Below are positions 23,851 through 31,821 of a DNA stretch of 64,000 nucleotides, in pieces. Under the pieces are notes generated by a model that saw only the letters and a list, made by a program, of their open reading frames with translations, had not been told where the DNA came from and ran no database searches. This DNA comes from UM-FILTER-47-13 sp964445195 (lineage in GTDB: Bacteria; Pseudomonadota; Alphaproteobacteria; Micavibrionales; Micavibrionaceae), in assembly GCA_964445195.1 (NCBI GenBank), contig CAYUKA010000007.1, positions 1 through 64,000 on the forward strand, read 5' to 3'. How positions within the stretch are numbered: position 1 is the stretch's first letter; every line of letters begins with the position of its first letter. The position numbers and the translations under genes were made by a program.

Positions 23851-25167
23851 TCACGCCGCTTTTTTGCTTTTTACCTTAGCCGCTTTCGGTTCGGTCTTCA
23901 TAAAGCTGTTCCCGGCATACTTCGCCTGCGGACCAAGTAACTCTTCGATACGCAGCAGCTGGTTGTATTTTGCTGTGCGGTCAGAACGGGACAACGAGCC
24001 GGTCTTAATCTCACCGGCATTGGTGGCCACAGCCAGATCGGCAATGGTTGAATCTTCCGTTTCGCCGGAGCGGTGGGAAATCACAACATCGAAGCCGTTC
24101 TTTTGTGCCAGTTCAATCGTTTCCAGCGTTTCGGTCAACGTGCCGATCTGGTTAACCTTGATCAGGATCGCGTTGCCGCTTTTCTCGTCGATACCGCGTT
24201 GCAGACGTTCCGGGTTGGTCACGAACAGATCATCGCCGACCAGTTGCACCTTGTCGCCAATTGCCGCCGTTAAGGCATGCCAGCCGTCCCAGTCATCTTC
24301 GGCCATACCGTCTTCAATCGAAACAATAGGATAATCGGCACAGAGCTGCTCGTAATATTGCACCATACCACCGGCGTCGAGAGTTTTACCCTCACCTTCA
24401 AGGTTGTATTTACCCTTGCTGTAAAACTCGGTCGAGGCGGCATCAAGCGCCAGTACAACATGCTCGCCCGGTACATAATTCGCCGCTTCAATCGCTTTCA
24501 TGATGAAATCAAGCGCCTCGCGTGTTGAATGCACCGCCGGGGCAAAGCCGCCTTCATCACCGACATTCGTATTATGCCCGGCATTGTTCAGCTCTTTTTT
24601 CAGCGCGTGGAAAATTTCCGCCCCGCAGCGCAGTGCCTCAGCAAAGTCCGGCGCGGCGATCGGCATGATCATGAATTCCTGGATGTCAACCGGGTTATCG
24701 GCGTGTGCGCCGCCATTGATGATATTCATCATCGGTGTCGGCAGTAAGTGCGCGAATGTGCCGCCAAGATAGCGGTAAAGCGGCAATTCAAGCTCGTCCG
24801 TCATCGCCTTCGCCGTTGCCAGCGACACGCCGAGAATGGCGTTGGCCCCCAGCTTGCTTTTGTTCTTCGTACCATCGAGTTTAAGCATGGTCTGGTCGAT
24901 ATGCATCTGGTCTTCGGCTTCCATGCCCGACAGCGCTTCGAAAATATCGTTATTGATATGATCAACGGCTTTCAGAACGCCCTTGCCGTTGTAGCGCGTC
25001 TTGTCCTTGTCACGCAGCTCAATTGCCTCATGCGCCCCGGTCGAGGCACCCGACGGCACCGCCGCCCGCCCTGTCGCGCCGCTCTCCAGCAAGACATCGA
25101 CTTCAATAGCCGGGTTGCCGCGGCTATCCAGAATTTGCCGTCCGACAATATCAACAATCGCGCTCAT
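23851..25167 (-). CDS. eno: enolase
   Basis: Enolase interconverts 2-phosphoglycerate and phosphoenolpyruvate in glycolysis and gluconeogenesis. The full 438-residue protein shows SGASTGAHEA near 41-50, the Mg2+ ligands in GDDLFVTN, and the signature ILIKVNQIGTLTET containing the catalytic lysine region, followed by SHRSGETED. A short Lys/Ala-rich C-terminal tail (AAKVKSKKAA) exceeds the usual end. Its ATG overlaps the stop of kdsA as ATGA, so the two are cotranslated; Kdo-8-phosphate synthesis and PEP supply are thus physically linked here. Confidence 0.98.
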   Translation of the reverse strand: MSAIVDIVGRQILDSRGNPAIEVDVLLESGATGRAAVPSGASTGAHEAIELRDKDKTRYNGKGVLKAVDHINNDIFEALSGMEAEDQMHIDQTMLKLDGTKNKSKLGANAILGVSLATAKAMTDELELPLYRYLGGTFAHLLPTPMMNIINGGAHADNPVDIQEFMIMPIAAPDFAEALRCGAEIFHALKKELNNAGHNTNVGDEGGFAPAVHSTREALDFIMKAIEAANYVPGEHVVLALDAASTEFYSKGKYNLEGEGKTLDAGGMVQYYEQLCADYPIVSIEDGMAEDDWDGWHALTAAIGDKVQLVGDDLFVTNPERLQRGIDEKSGNAILIKVNQIGTLTETLETIELAQKNGFDVVISHRSGETEDSTIADLAVATNAGEIKTGSLSRSDRTAKYNQLLRIEELLGPQAKYAGNSFMKTEPKAAKVKSKKAA

Positions 25168-25994
25168 TTATGTATCCCCTTTGCAATTCGATCAATTTCA
25201 GTCATAGGTTTAAGAATATCTTCCAGCTTATCCAGCTCTACCATATTAGGGCCATCCGAAGGTGCGTTATCCGGGTCCTGATGCGTCTCCATAAAAACCG
25301 CCGCGACACAGCCCGTTGCCAAAGCCGCCTGGGCCAGATACGGCACCATCTCCCGGTCACCGCCGCTTGATGTTCCCGCGCCGCCCGGCTGCTGCACCGA
25401 ATGGGTCGCATCGAAAACGACCGGGTAACCGGTTTGTGCCATAATCGGCAGGCTGCGCATATCGCTGACCAGCGTGTTATAACCAAAGCTGGCCCCGCGC
25501 TCGCACAGCATAATGTTTTCATTGCCGCTGTCTGCCAGTTTTTGCGCGACATTCTTCATATCCCACGGGGCGAGGAACTGGCCTTTCTTAACGTTAATCG
25601 CTTTGCCGGTCTGTGCCGCCGCAACCAGCAGGTCTGTCTGCCGGCACAAAAAGGCAGGGATCTGCAAAATATCCACATGCGGCGCTACAGAGGCACATTG
25701 TGCCTCACTGTGTACATCGGTAAGCATCGGTATGCCGAACTCGGCCTTTAGATCATCAAACACCGGCATAGCGGCGTCCAGACCCATGCCACGCGCGCCT
25801 TTTATAGAGGTACGGTTCGCTTTGTCGTAGGACGTTTTATATACAAACCCTATCCCGAGCCGGTCTGTAATATCCTTGATAGCGCCGCACATATCGAAAG
25901 CGTGATCACGACTTTCCATCTGGCACGGTCCCGCCAATAAGACAAACAGCTTGTCATTCGCTATTTCGATGGAGCCAAGTGTAACGGCTTTCAT
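25164..25994 (-). CDS. kdsA: 3-deoxy-8-phosphooctulonate synthase
   Basis: KdsA condenses PEP with arabinose-5-phosphate to Kdo-8-phosphate, a lipopolysaccharide precursor. Clear motifs are LLAGPCQMES near 20-29, KTSYDKANRTS, LTDVHSEAQC, NVKKGQFLAPWDM, ERGASFGYNTLV and DATHSVQQPGG. The ATG at 25994 has GAGGA with six-base spacing; an in-frame start 18 codons upstream (26048) has no support. About 276 residues is normal. It lies between eno and, in relatives, pyrG; here a small insertion separates it from pyrG. Confidence 0.97.
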   Translation of the reverse strand: MKAVTLGSIEIANDKLFVLLAGPCQMESRDHAFDMCGAIKDITDRLGIGFVYKTSYDKANRTSIKGARGMGLDAAMPVFDDLKAEFGIPMLTDVHSEAQCASVAPHVDILQIPAFLCRQTDLLVAAAQTGKAINVKKGQFLAPWDMKNVAQKLADSGNENIMLCERGASFGYNTLVSDMRSLPIMAQTGYPVVFDATHSVQQPGGAGTSSGGDREMVPYLAQAALATGCVAAVFMETHQDPDNAPSDGPNMVELDKLEDILKPMTEIDRIAKGIHK

Positions 25995-26055
25995 GAAAAT
26001 CCTCACTTTTACCAAGAGCCAAGATAAAGTTTTTTTTTGGAAAGCCAAGAAAAGT

Positions 26056-26084
26056 TTGCATTCCCCACGCCGAATATGTTTTAT
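26056..26084 (+). promoter_or_regulatory. candidate promoter for the small acidic membrane-protein gene
   Basis: TTGCAT (26056-26061) and TTTTAT (26079-26084) are spaced by 17 bp and lie just before the AAGGACG ribosome-binding site of the gene at 26105. It is a moderate match to the sigma-70 consensus in the divergent kdsA gap. Confidence 0.35.
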
Positions 26085-26104
26085 CGCGCAAAAAGGACGA
26101 AAAT

Positions 26105-26380
26105 ATGGCTGACGACAGAGATGACAAAGATGACGAGCCAGATATCTCGCACCTGCCGGAACAGCATACTGTGCCTGATGACGTTAACTGGAAACAGGGT
26201 ATTCATGTGCCTGTCGGCGTCGTCTCCGCAATATTCGGCCTCGCCGCAACAGGTCTGATCACAGCATGGCAGGCATACCCGGAAGAAATGAGTGATTGGG
26301 CAAGAGATAAAGTCGAAGCCGTCGATAGTACTCTGGCCCGGCATAGCTTTGTCTACCGTACTTTCAGACCCGGAGGTTAA
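26105..26380 (+). CDS. small acidic single-span membrane protein
   Basis: This 91-residue protein is of unknown function. The N-terminal 25 residues are strongly acidic (MADDRDDKDDEPDISHLPEQ). A single hydrophobic segment (about 35-55, VPVGVVSAIFGLAATGLITAW) follows, then an amphipathic basic/acidic tail. AAAGGACG stands 6 to 8 bases before the ATG, which makes it a credible gene. It is divergent from kdsA and convergent with the DUF6680-like gene. Its TAA stop lies inside the first copy of the 18-bp repeat derived from the pyrG end. Confidence 0.65.
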   Translation: MADDRDDKDDEPDISHLPEQHTVPDDVNWKQGIHVPVGVVSAIFGLAATGLITAWQAYPEEMSDWARDKVEAVDSTLARHSFVYRTFRPGG

Positions 26381-26394
26381 ACCAGCCGGCTTTG
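26377..26394. repeat. 18-bp direct repeat, copy 1 (att-like)
   Basis: TTAAACCAGCCGGCTTTG matches the bases at 26959-26976 at 17 of 18 positions, in the same orientation. The copies bracket the AT-rich DUF6680-like gene, 582 bp apart. The core AGCCGGCT is itself palindromic. Confidence 0.7.
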
Positions 26395-26411
26395 ACTGTT
26401 TTCATGAGAAA

Positions 26412-26945
26412 TTAATCTGCATCCTGCACTGATACTTTTAGTGATTTGTGCCCAGCCAACAGATCTAACAGTAATAGCCTCAACACTTTCAACTCTTCCT
26501 CAATTTCGCCGTGTCCTTTAGGATAGTATACACCCTTTTTCAGTTGAATTTTATCATAGCTATAGCCAAGCGTTTCGCTCATTACTTTTAACAAATCGAC
26601 TAAATTTTCGACGTTAGCTGTTCCCCATCTCTCCATTTTCGCTTCATATGCTGCTTGTTGTGAAGGATCAGTTGGTGGAGTAGTGTCTTCACCAAAATTA
26701 TCCATTAGAACTTTCCAACTATCCAAGACCTTCTTTTCTTTTTTATTTTTTTCGGAAAATTCCAGCAGAATCATGTTTAGTGCCTGCACATGATTTACAT
26801 CTAATGGAGTTGCTCGGGTGCTCATCAAGGTTTTAAAAATCCATATTTTTCTATTTCGCTTTTCTTTATTTTCTTCAATCAAGCTCTGAGCATAAACTGC
26901 CAGAAATGGACTCACTAGAATCGCCAGAATTGTGAACCACTCCAT
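26412..26945 (-). CDS. DUF6680-like membrane-anchored protein, AT-rich insertion
   Basis: The 177-residue protein starts with a transmembrane helix (MEWFTILAILVSPFLAVYAQ), followed by a charged segment (EENKEKRNRKIWIF) and TLMSTRATPLDVNHVQALNMI, which I recognise as the conserved start of DUF6680-type proteins (uncharacterised). The rest is a Lys/Glu-rich helical domain. The gene is clearly AT-richer than pyrG and kdsA. Its ATG lies 13 bp behind the pyrG stop with AAGGGAG as ribosome-binding site and no room for a promoter of its own, so it probably uses the pyrG transcript. Repeat copies flank it on both sides, suggesting acquisition as a unit. Confidence 0.75.
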   Translation of the reverse strand: MEWFTILAILVSPFLAVYAQSLIEENKEKRNRKIWIFKTLMSTRATPLDVNHVQALNMILLEFSEKNKKEKKVLDSWKVLMDNFGEDTTPPTDPSQQAAYEAKMERWGTANVENLVDLLKVMSETLGYSYDKIQLKKGVYYPKGHGEIEEELKVLRLLLLDLLAGHKSLKVSVQDAD

Positions 26946-26958
26946 GATACTTGCTCCC

Positions 26959-26976
26959 TTAAACTAGCCGGCTTTG
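26959..26976. repeat. 18-bp direct repeat, copy 2 (3' end of pyrG)
   Basis: TTAAACTAGCCGGCTTTG forms the last codons and the stop of pyrG (read on the minus strand as AAA GCC GGC-type bases ending in TAA). It differs from the copy at 26377-26394 at one base. A repeat of a conserved gene's 3' end flanking foreign DNA is the typical footprint of site-specific integration. Confidence 0.7.
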
Positions 26977-28590
26977 TTCAATCGCCGCACCGATGAAGGA
27001 GCTGAAAAGCGGGTGCGGGTCAAAGGGCTTGGATTTCAGCTCCGGATGGAACTGCACACCAATAAACCATGGGTGGTCTTTATATTCGACAATCTCCGGC
27101 AGCTTGCCGTCCGGCGACATGCCAGAGAACAAAAGGCCCTTTTCCTGCAACCGTTCGACATAGTTCGTGTTGACTTCATAGCGGTGGCGATGGCGCTCGC
27201 TGATTTCCGTCGCATTATAGATGGCGGCAACCTTGCTGCCTTCCTGCAAAGCCGCGGGATAAGCGCCCAGGCGCATCGTTCCGCCCAGATCACCGTTCGC
27301 TTTTCGCTCTTCCCTGCCGCCGTCTTCTTTTTCCCATTCGGTCATCAGGCCGACAACCGCGTTATCACAAGCCCCAAACTCACTGGAATTTGCATCGTTC
27401 ACGCCGCATAGATAGCGCGCCGCTTCGATCACCGCCATTTGCATACCAAAGCAAATCCCGAAATAAGGCACTTTATTCATGCGGGCAAAGTGCGCGGCCT
27501 GTATCTTTCCTTCGGCGCCGCGTTCGCCAAAACCGCCGGGCACAAGGATACCATTAATCCCGCCCAGATAGGTGGCCGGGTTATCGGTTTCAAAAACAGC
27601 GGACTCGATATATTCGATATCAACCTTCACATTATTGGCGATTCCGCCGTGGATCAGCGCCTCGTTCAGGGACTTGTAGCTATCATTCAGGTTCGTGTAT
27701 TTGCCGACAACGGCAATCTTAACACTGCCTTCCGGTTCCTTGATCCGGTGAACGATATTTTCCCAGACGGACAGATCGGGCTTGTCGTCATGCGGCAGGC
27801 CAAAACAATCCAGAACCTGTTCATCCAGCCCTTCGGCATGATAGCTCAGCGGCACTTCATAGATCGTCGATACATCAAGCGCCGGGATCACCTTGTTCTC
27901 GTCAATATTACAAAACAACGCGATCTTGCGCAGTTCATCCTGCTCGATCTCCCGGTCAGACCGGCAAAGCAGGATGCGCGGCCGGATACCCGCGCTCATC
28001 AGCTCTTTGACCGAGTGCTGGGTCGGCTTGGTTTTCAACTCACCTGCCGCCGGAATATAGGGAAGAAGCGTGACATGAATGAACAGCGCCCGTTCCCGTC
28101 CCATTTCATTACCGAACTGGCGGATTGCCTCAAGGAACGGCAGGCTTTCAATATCGCCTACTGTGCCGCCGATCTCGCACAAAACAAAATCAGCGCTGCC
28201 GTCTTTCTCGCGGATGAAATCCTTGATTTCGTCGGTGATATGCGGAATCACCTGGATCGTCGCACCAAGATAGTCCCCGCGGCGCTCGCGTGCCAGCACA
28301 TTGGTATAAATCCGCCCTGTCGTGACATTATCGCTCTGCCGGGCCGGGTTACCGGTAAAGCGCTCATAATGGCCAAGATCGAGGTCGGTTTCGGCGCCGT
28401 CATCAGTGACATAGACTTCGCCGTGCTGGAACGGGCTCATCGTACCCGGATCGACATTCAGGTACGGATCAAGCTTACATAAGCGGACACTGTAGCCCCG
28501 CGCCTGCAATAGCGCGCCAAGAGCGGCGGAGCCGAGGCCCTTCCCCAAGGAAGAAACCACGCCGCCGGTAATAAAAATAAATCGTGTCAT
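26959..28590 (-). CDS. pyrG: CTP synthase
   Basis: CTP synthase makes CTP from UTP using glutamine-derived ammonia. The N-terminal synthetase domain begins with FIFITGGVVSSLGKG (4-18), and includes DPYLNVDPGTMSPFQHGEVYV. The C-terminal class I glutamine amidotransferase has GGFGERG, the nucleophile Cys in PYFGICFGMQ, and a C-terminal VQFHPELKSKP with the His-Glu pair. The length of 543 residues is standard. The gap to secG is 23 bp, so it is cotranscribed with tpiA-secG. Its final bases are the repeat described at 26959-26976. Confidence 0.98.
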   Translation of the reverse strand: MTRFIFITGGVVSSLGKGLGSAALGALLQARGYSVRLCKLDPYLNVDPGTMSPFQHGEVYVTDDGAETDLDLGHYERFTGNPARQSDNVTTGRIYTNVLARERRGDYLGATIQVIPHITDEIKDFIREKDGSADFVLCEIGGTVGDIESLPFLEAIRQFGNEMGRERALFIHVTLLPYIPAAGELKTKPTQHSVKELMSAGIRPRILLCRSDREIEQDELRKIALFCNIDENKVIPALDVSTIYEVPLSYHAEGLDEQVLDCFGLPHDDKPDLSVWENIVHRIKEPEGSVKIAVVGKYTNLNDSYKSLNEALIHGGIANNVKVDIEYIESAVFETDNPATYLGGINGILVPGGFGERGAEGKIQAAHFARMNKVPYFGICFGMQMAVIEAARYLCGVNDANSSEFGACDNAVVGLMTEWEKEDGGREERKANGDLGGTMRLGAYPAALQEGSKVAAIYNATEISERHRHRYEVNTNYVERLQEKGLLFSGMSPDGKLPEIVEYKDHPWFIGVQFHPELKSKPFDPHPLFSSFIGAAIEQSRLV

Positions 28591-28613
28591 TAGTTCATAG
28601 TCAGGCTAGCAGT

Positions 28614-28973
28614 TTACTCCAGCGGCACCGAGGGCCTTTCCTCGGGGGCCGGCACACTCTCGTCCACAGGCGCTTCATCATCCACCACCGTAACCGAGGC
28701 CGGTACGGCATCAATCTCGTCAAGAATACTGCGCGACGTCGTGTGCGTACCCGCCAGAATTCCCAGCAGAAGGCTGGTGCCAAAGAAACAGAACGCAAAA
28801 ACCGTTGTCATCTTGGTCAACGCATTCGCCGTACCGCCCGGTGTCGCCAGACCGCCCAGACCCCCGCTGCCGCCACCAATCCCGAGGCCGCCGCCTTCGG
28901 AACGCTGCAACAGCACCAGGCAGATAATCCCCAGCGCCAAAATCAGATGTATCACCAGAACAACTTGTTCCAT
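28614..28973 (-). CDS. secG: preprotein translocase subunit SecG
   Basis: SecG is a small inner-membrane subunit of the SecYEG translocon. Two transmembrane helices (about 3-20 and 55-75) flank the conserved Gly-rich loop with LLQRSEGGGLGIGGGSGG and TKMTTVFAFCFF. The C-terminal tail (about 85-119) is acidic and Pro/Val-rich, as in other alphaproteobacteria. It is 33 bp downstream of tpiA and upstream of pyrG, the conserved order tpiA-secG-pyrG. Confidence 0.95.
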   Translation of the reverse strand: MEQVVLVIHLILALGIICLVLLQRSEGGGLGIGGGSGGLGGLATPGGTANALTKMTTVFAFCFFGTSLLLGILAGTHTTSRSILDEIDAVPASVTVVDDEAPVDESVPAPEERPSVPLE

Positions 28974-29006
28974 GCCTTCAATCGCTTTCGCTTTTGTATC
29001 TTTTCG

Positions 29007-29762
29007 TCAGGCGGCCTTGGCAATGCCGATAAACTGGTCCGCTTTCAGGCTCGCGCCGCCAATCAGGGCGCCATCCACATTTTCAACGACAAACAGCGCC
29101 GCCGCATTATCCGGCTTTACCGAACCGCCGTACAAAATACGGATATTCGTGGAATCCGCAAGCTTTTCTTGCAATGTGTCCCGTATAAAGCCGTGCATAG
29201 CGGCCACGTCTTCCGGGCTGGCAGTTTTACCGGTGCCGATCGCCCAGACCGGCTCATAGGCAATGACAAGATTATCCGCCGTGGCGCTGTCCGGAATTGA
29301 TTCAAACAGCTGTTCTTTTACAACCTCATTCTCACGGCCGGCATCGCGTTCGGCTTCCTGTTCGCCGACACAGATAACTGTGACAAGACCGCTGGCATGG
29401 GCTTGCTCTGCCTTCGCTTTGACATCCGCACTGGTTTCGCCGTGGCCGTGGCGGCGTTCCGAATGGCCAAGAATTACATGACGACAGCCCAGATCGCTAA
29501 TCATCGCTGCCGAAACATCGCCGGTATAAGCACCGTTTTCAGACGGGCTGCAATCCTGCGCACCTATATCAACGGGCATATGGCCATGATCGATATGTTT
29601 TTTCACAAGATGGATATGTACAAAAGGCGGGCAGACAAGGAAATCACACCGGGCCATGATACCGTCTTCCGCCCCGATCGCCTTACCAATCTCGCCAATA
29701 AGGGCAACGGCGTCTTTTTCCAGCCCGTTCATCTTCCAGTTGCCGGCAATCAGTTTTTTCAT
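29007..29762 (-). CDS. tpiA: triosephosphate isomerase
   Basis: TpiA interconverts dihydroxyacetone phosphate and glyceraldehyde 3-phosphate. The catalytic residues are visible: Lys in AGNWKMNG (6-13), His in VILGHSERR, Glu in AYEPVWAIGTG, and the phosphate loop LYGGSVKPDN. The length of 251 residues is normal. It is divergent from ppiD across a 151-bp gap that must contain both promoters; I see no gene or convincing RNA structure in that gap. Confidence 0.98.
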   Translation of the reverse strand: MKKLIAGNWKMNGLEKDAVALIGEIGKAIGAEDGIMARCDFLVCPPFVHIHLVKKHIDHGHMPVDIGAQDCSPSENGAYTGDVSAAMISDLGCRHVILGHSERRHGHGETSADVKAKAEQAHASGLVTVICVGEQEAERDAGRENEVVKEQLFESIPDSATADNLVIAYEPVWAIGTGKTASPEDVAAMHGFIRDTLQEKLADSTNIRILYGGSVKPDNAAALFVVENVDGALIGGASLKADQFIGIAKAA

Positions 29763-29913
29763 CGGCTTTACCCTCCGTGCCTGTCGTCAGTCCACAATGA
29801 CCCTATCATGCCCGCCGCGAGATTCAATCACCTGTTGCCCCGTTGCGCACAGGGCTTTATAGTCGCCCGAAGATTGACCACGACAACAGATACAAGAGCG
29901 AAGGCAAACATCC

Positions 29914-31821
29914 ATGCTGAATGCGATGCGCGAAGGGGCGAAAGCCGGTTTTCTCAAATTCATCCTTATGGGATTTATGGTTCTGGCCGTTGGCGGGCTT
30001 GTGCTTATGGATGTCGGCGGCTTCTTCCGCGGCGGTGTGGCGCGCACCCATGTTGCGCAGATCGAAGACCAGAAACTGGCGATGAATGATTTCGATCGCC
30101 TCGTGCGCCGTACACTCGCCAGCCAGGGGCTGGATACCGAAACCGCGTACCGGCTCGGCTTTATCCAGCAGATACTGCAAACAGAGATTTCCAAGAATAT
30201 CCTGCAATATGCCGCGCGCGATCTTGGCCTGCAGGTCGGTGACGATGCGGTCATGAAACAGATTACCCGACTCGTTGAACCGCTGACCGTCGACGGGCGC
30301 AGCCGGCGCGAGGCGCTGGCAAGAGTCCTGCAAAGCCAGGGCATGACGGAGCAGGAGCTGGTAGACATGGTCAAAGCCGAAATGACCAATATGCTGCTTC
30401 GCAACGCTATTCAGATTGGCAGCGAGGTGCCCGCCGATAATGAAGCCCGCGACATTTATAAACACCGCAAAGAAGAACGTACCGTTAAGGCGATTTTTCT
30501 GCCCCATGATGATATTACCGATGTCGCAGACCCGGCCGACGAGATATTGATGCCGCTTTACCAGGCCGGGCGGGAACGTTTCGCTATCCCCGAAAGCCGC
30601 AGCTTCACGATCGCTGTCCTCACGCAGGATAAGCTCAAAGATACGATCGCCATCGACGAACAGGAGCTTCGTGATATCTACGAGCAGGACATCCTGACAT
30701 TCTCCTTACCTGAGCGCCGTGTCCTGGAACAGGCTGTTCTCAGCAACCAGGCAACCGCTACAGCCATTGCCGCCGCAGTCACAGACGGCGCCACGCTGGA
30801 AGCCGCGGTTGAGAACGAAACCGGCAATGCCGACGGCTACCTTGGACAGGAAAACTTTGAACAGGCCGGCTTGCTTGAAGAAATCGGTGAACCTGCTTTT
30901 GCCGCCACAGTCGGCGATGTCGTAGGTCCGATTGAGACAGCCCTCGGCTGGCACGTGATCCGGATTGATGAGATATTAGAACCGGAAACCCAGCCATTTG
31001 AAGAAGTCCGTTCACAGCTTGAGGAAGAGATTATCCAGACCCGCCTGATGGATGACATGTTTATCATGGCCAACGCCATTGACGACAGTCTTGCCGGCGG
31101 TGCGGCACTTGAAGACACAGCCGCAGAAATGGATATGAACCTGCAAACCCTCGGCCCTGTCACAGAAATGGGGGCCAGCCCTGACCAGACCGAAGCGCTT
31201 ACAGAGTTTCAGGCTGACCGCGCCATGATCATAGAAACGTTGTTTGCACTCGGTGAAGGTGAAATCTCACCGGTCATTGAGCTATCCAACGGCGATTACG
31301 CCGCTCTGCGCGTTGATACGATTACCGCTAAATCTTACGAGCCTTTTGAAGACGTCAGGGACAGCCTTGCCGCTACATGGGTGCAGGATCAGAAAGAAGT
31401 CGCCAACCAGATCCGGGCGCGCGAGGCTTTACAGGCCCTGAATGCGGGCGATAAATCCCTGCAACAGGTTGCCTCTGACTTCGGACGCTCTATTAACACT
31501 TACGATCTTGTGCGCGACGAGCCCGCGGAAGCCCCGGTCAATAATAACGTGAAGCTGTTATTTTATAACCTGCCGCAGGCCTCATTCGGCATGGCCCCCG
31601 CCGACGAGGGGTTCCTGCTCGGCCAGATTACGGATGTCCGCTTGCCCGAAACAAGCGATTTAACTGCAGAAGATTTGCAGCCTTACCGGGATATTGTGCG
31701 AGGCGGCATGCAAAACGAGTTTGCAGAGATGTTCTTCCTGTATCTGCAATCCCGCTACGATGTGTCGATCAATGAGCGCCTGCTGACACAGACCTACGGA
31801 CCGGGTAGCGAGCAGTTCTAA
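29914..31821 (+). CDS. ppiD: periplasmic folding chaperone / peptidyl-prolyl isomerase PpiD
   Basis: PpiD is an inner-membrane-anchored chaperone that assists proteins leaving the Sec translocon. A short cytosolic N terminus is followed by one transmembrane helix (about 14-34), a SurA-N-like chaperone region (about 40-180), a parvulin-type domain around residues 265-355 (GYLGQENFEQAGLLEE, VGPIETALGWHVIRIDEI), and a long C-terminal helical domain. The parvulin domain looks degenerate, as is common for PpiD. 635 residues is typical. Its stop overlaps the trpE start (TAATG). Confidence 0.9.
   Translation: MLNAMREGAKAGFLKFILMGFMVLAVGGLVLMDVGGFFRGGVARTHVAQIEDQKLAMNDFDRLVRRTLASQGLDTETAYRLGFIQQILQTEISKNILQYAARDLGLQVGDDAVMKQITRLVEPLTVDGRSRREALARVLQSQGMTEQELVDMVKAEMTNMLLRNAIQIGSEVPADNEARDIYKHRKEERTVKAIFLPHDDITDVADPADEILMPLYQAGRERFAIPESRSFTIAVLTQDKLKDTIAIDEQELRDIYEQDILTFSLPERRVLEQAVLSNQATATAIAAAVTDGATLEAAVENETGNADGYLGQENFEQAGLLEEIGEPAFAATVGDVVGPIETALGWHVIRIDEILEPETQPFEEVRSQLEEEIIQTRLMDDMFIMANAIDDSLAGGAALEDTAAEMDMNLQTLGPVTEMGASPDQTEALTEFQADRAMIIETLFALGEGEISPVIELSNGDYAALRVDTITAKSYEPFEDVRDSLAATWVQDQKEVANQIRAREALQALNAGDKSLQQVASDFGRSINTYDLVRDEPAEAPVNNNVKLLFYNLPQASFGMAPADEGFLLGQITDVRLPETSDLTAEDLQPYRDIVRGGMQNEFAEMFFLYLQSRYDVSINERLLTQTYGPGSEQF

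Noticed and set aside
23845..23875. GGCTTTTTAAGCC hairpin near the end of eno as a terminator
   Set aside because: The stem is five base pairs with a three-base loop and no T-run; too weak to call.
27439..28482. 347-residue frame antisense to pyrG
   Set aside because: Long only because pyrG codon usage leaves few stops on the complementary strand; pyrG is certain.
29763..29913. Possible RNA gene in the tpiA-ppiD gap
   Set aside because: No cloverleaf, long stem or T-run can be drawn; it is explained as a divergent promoter region.
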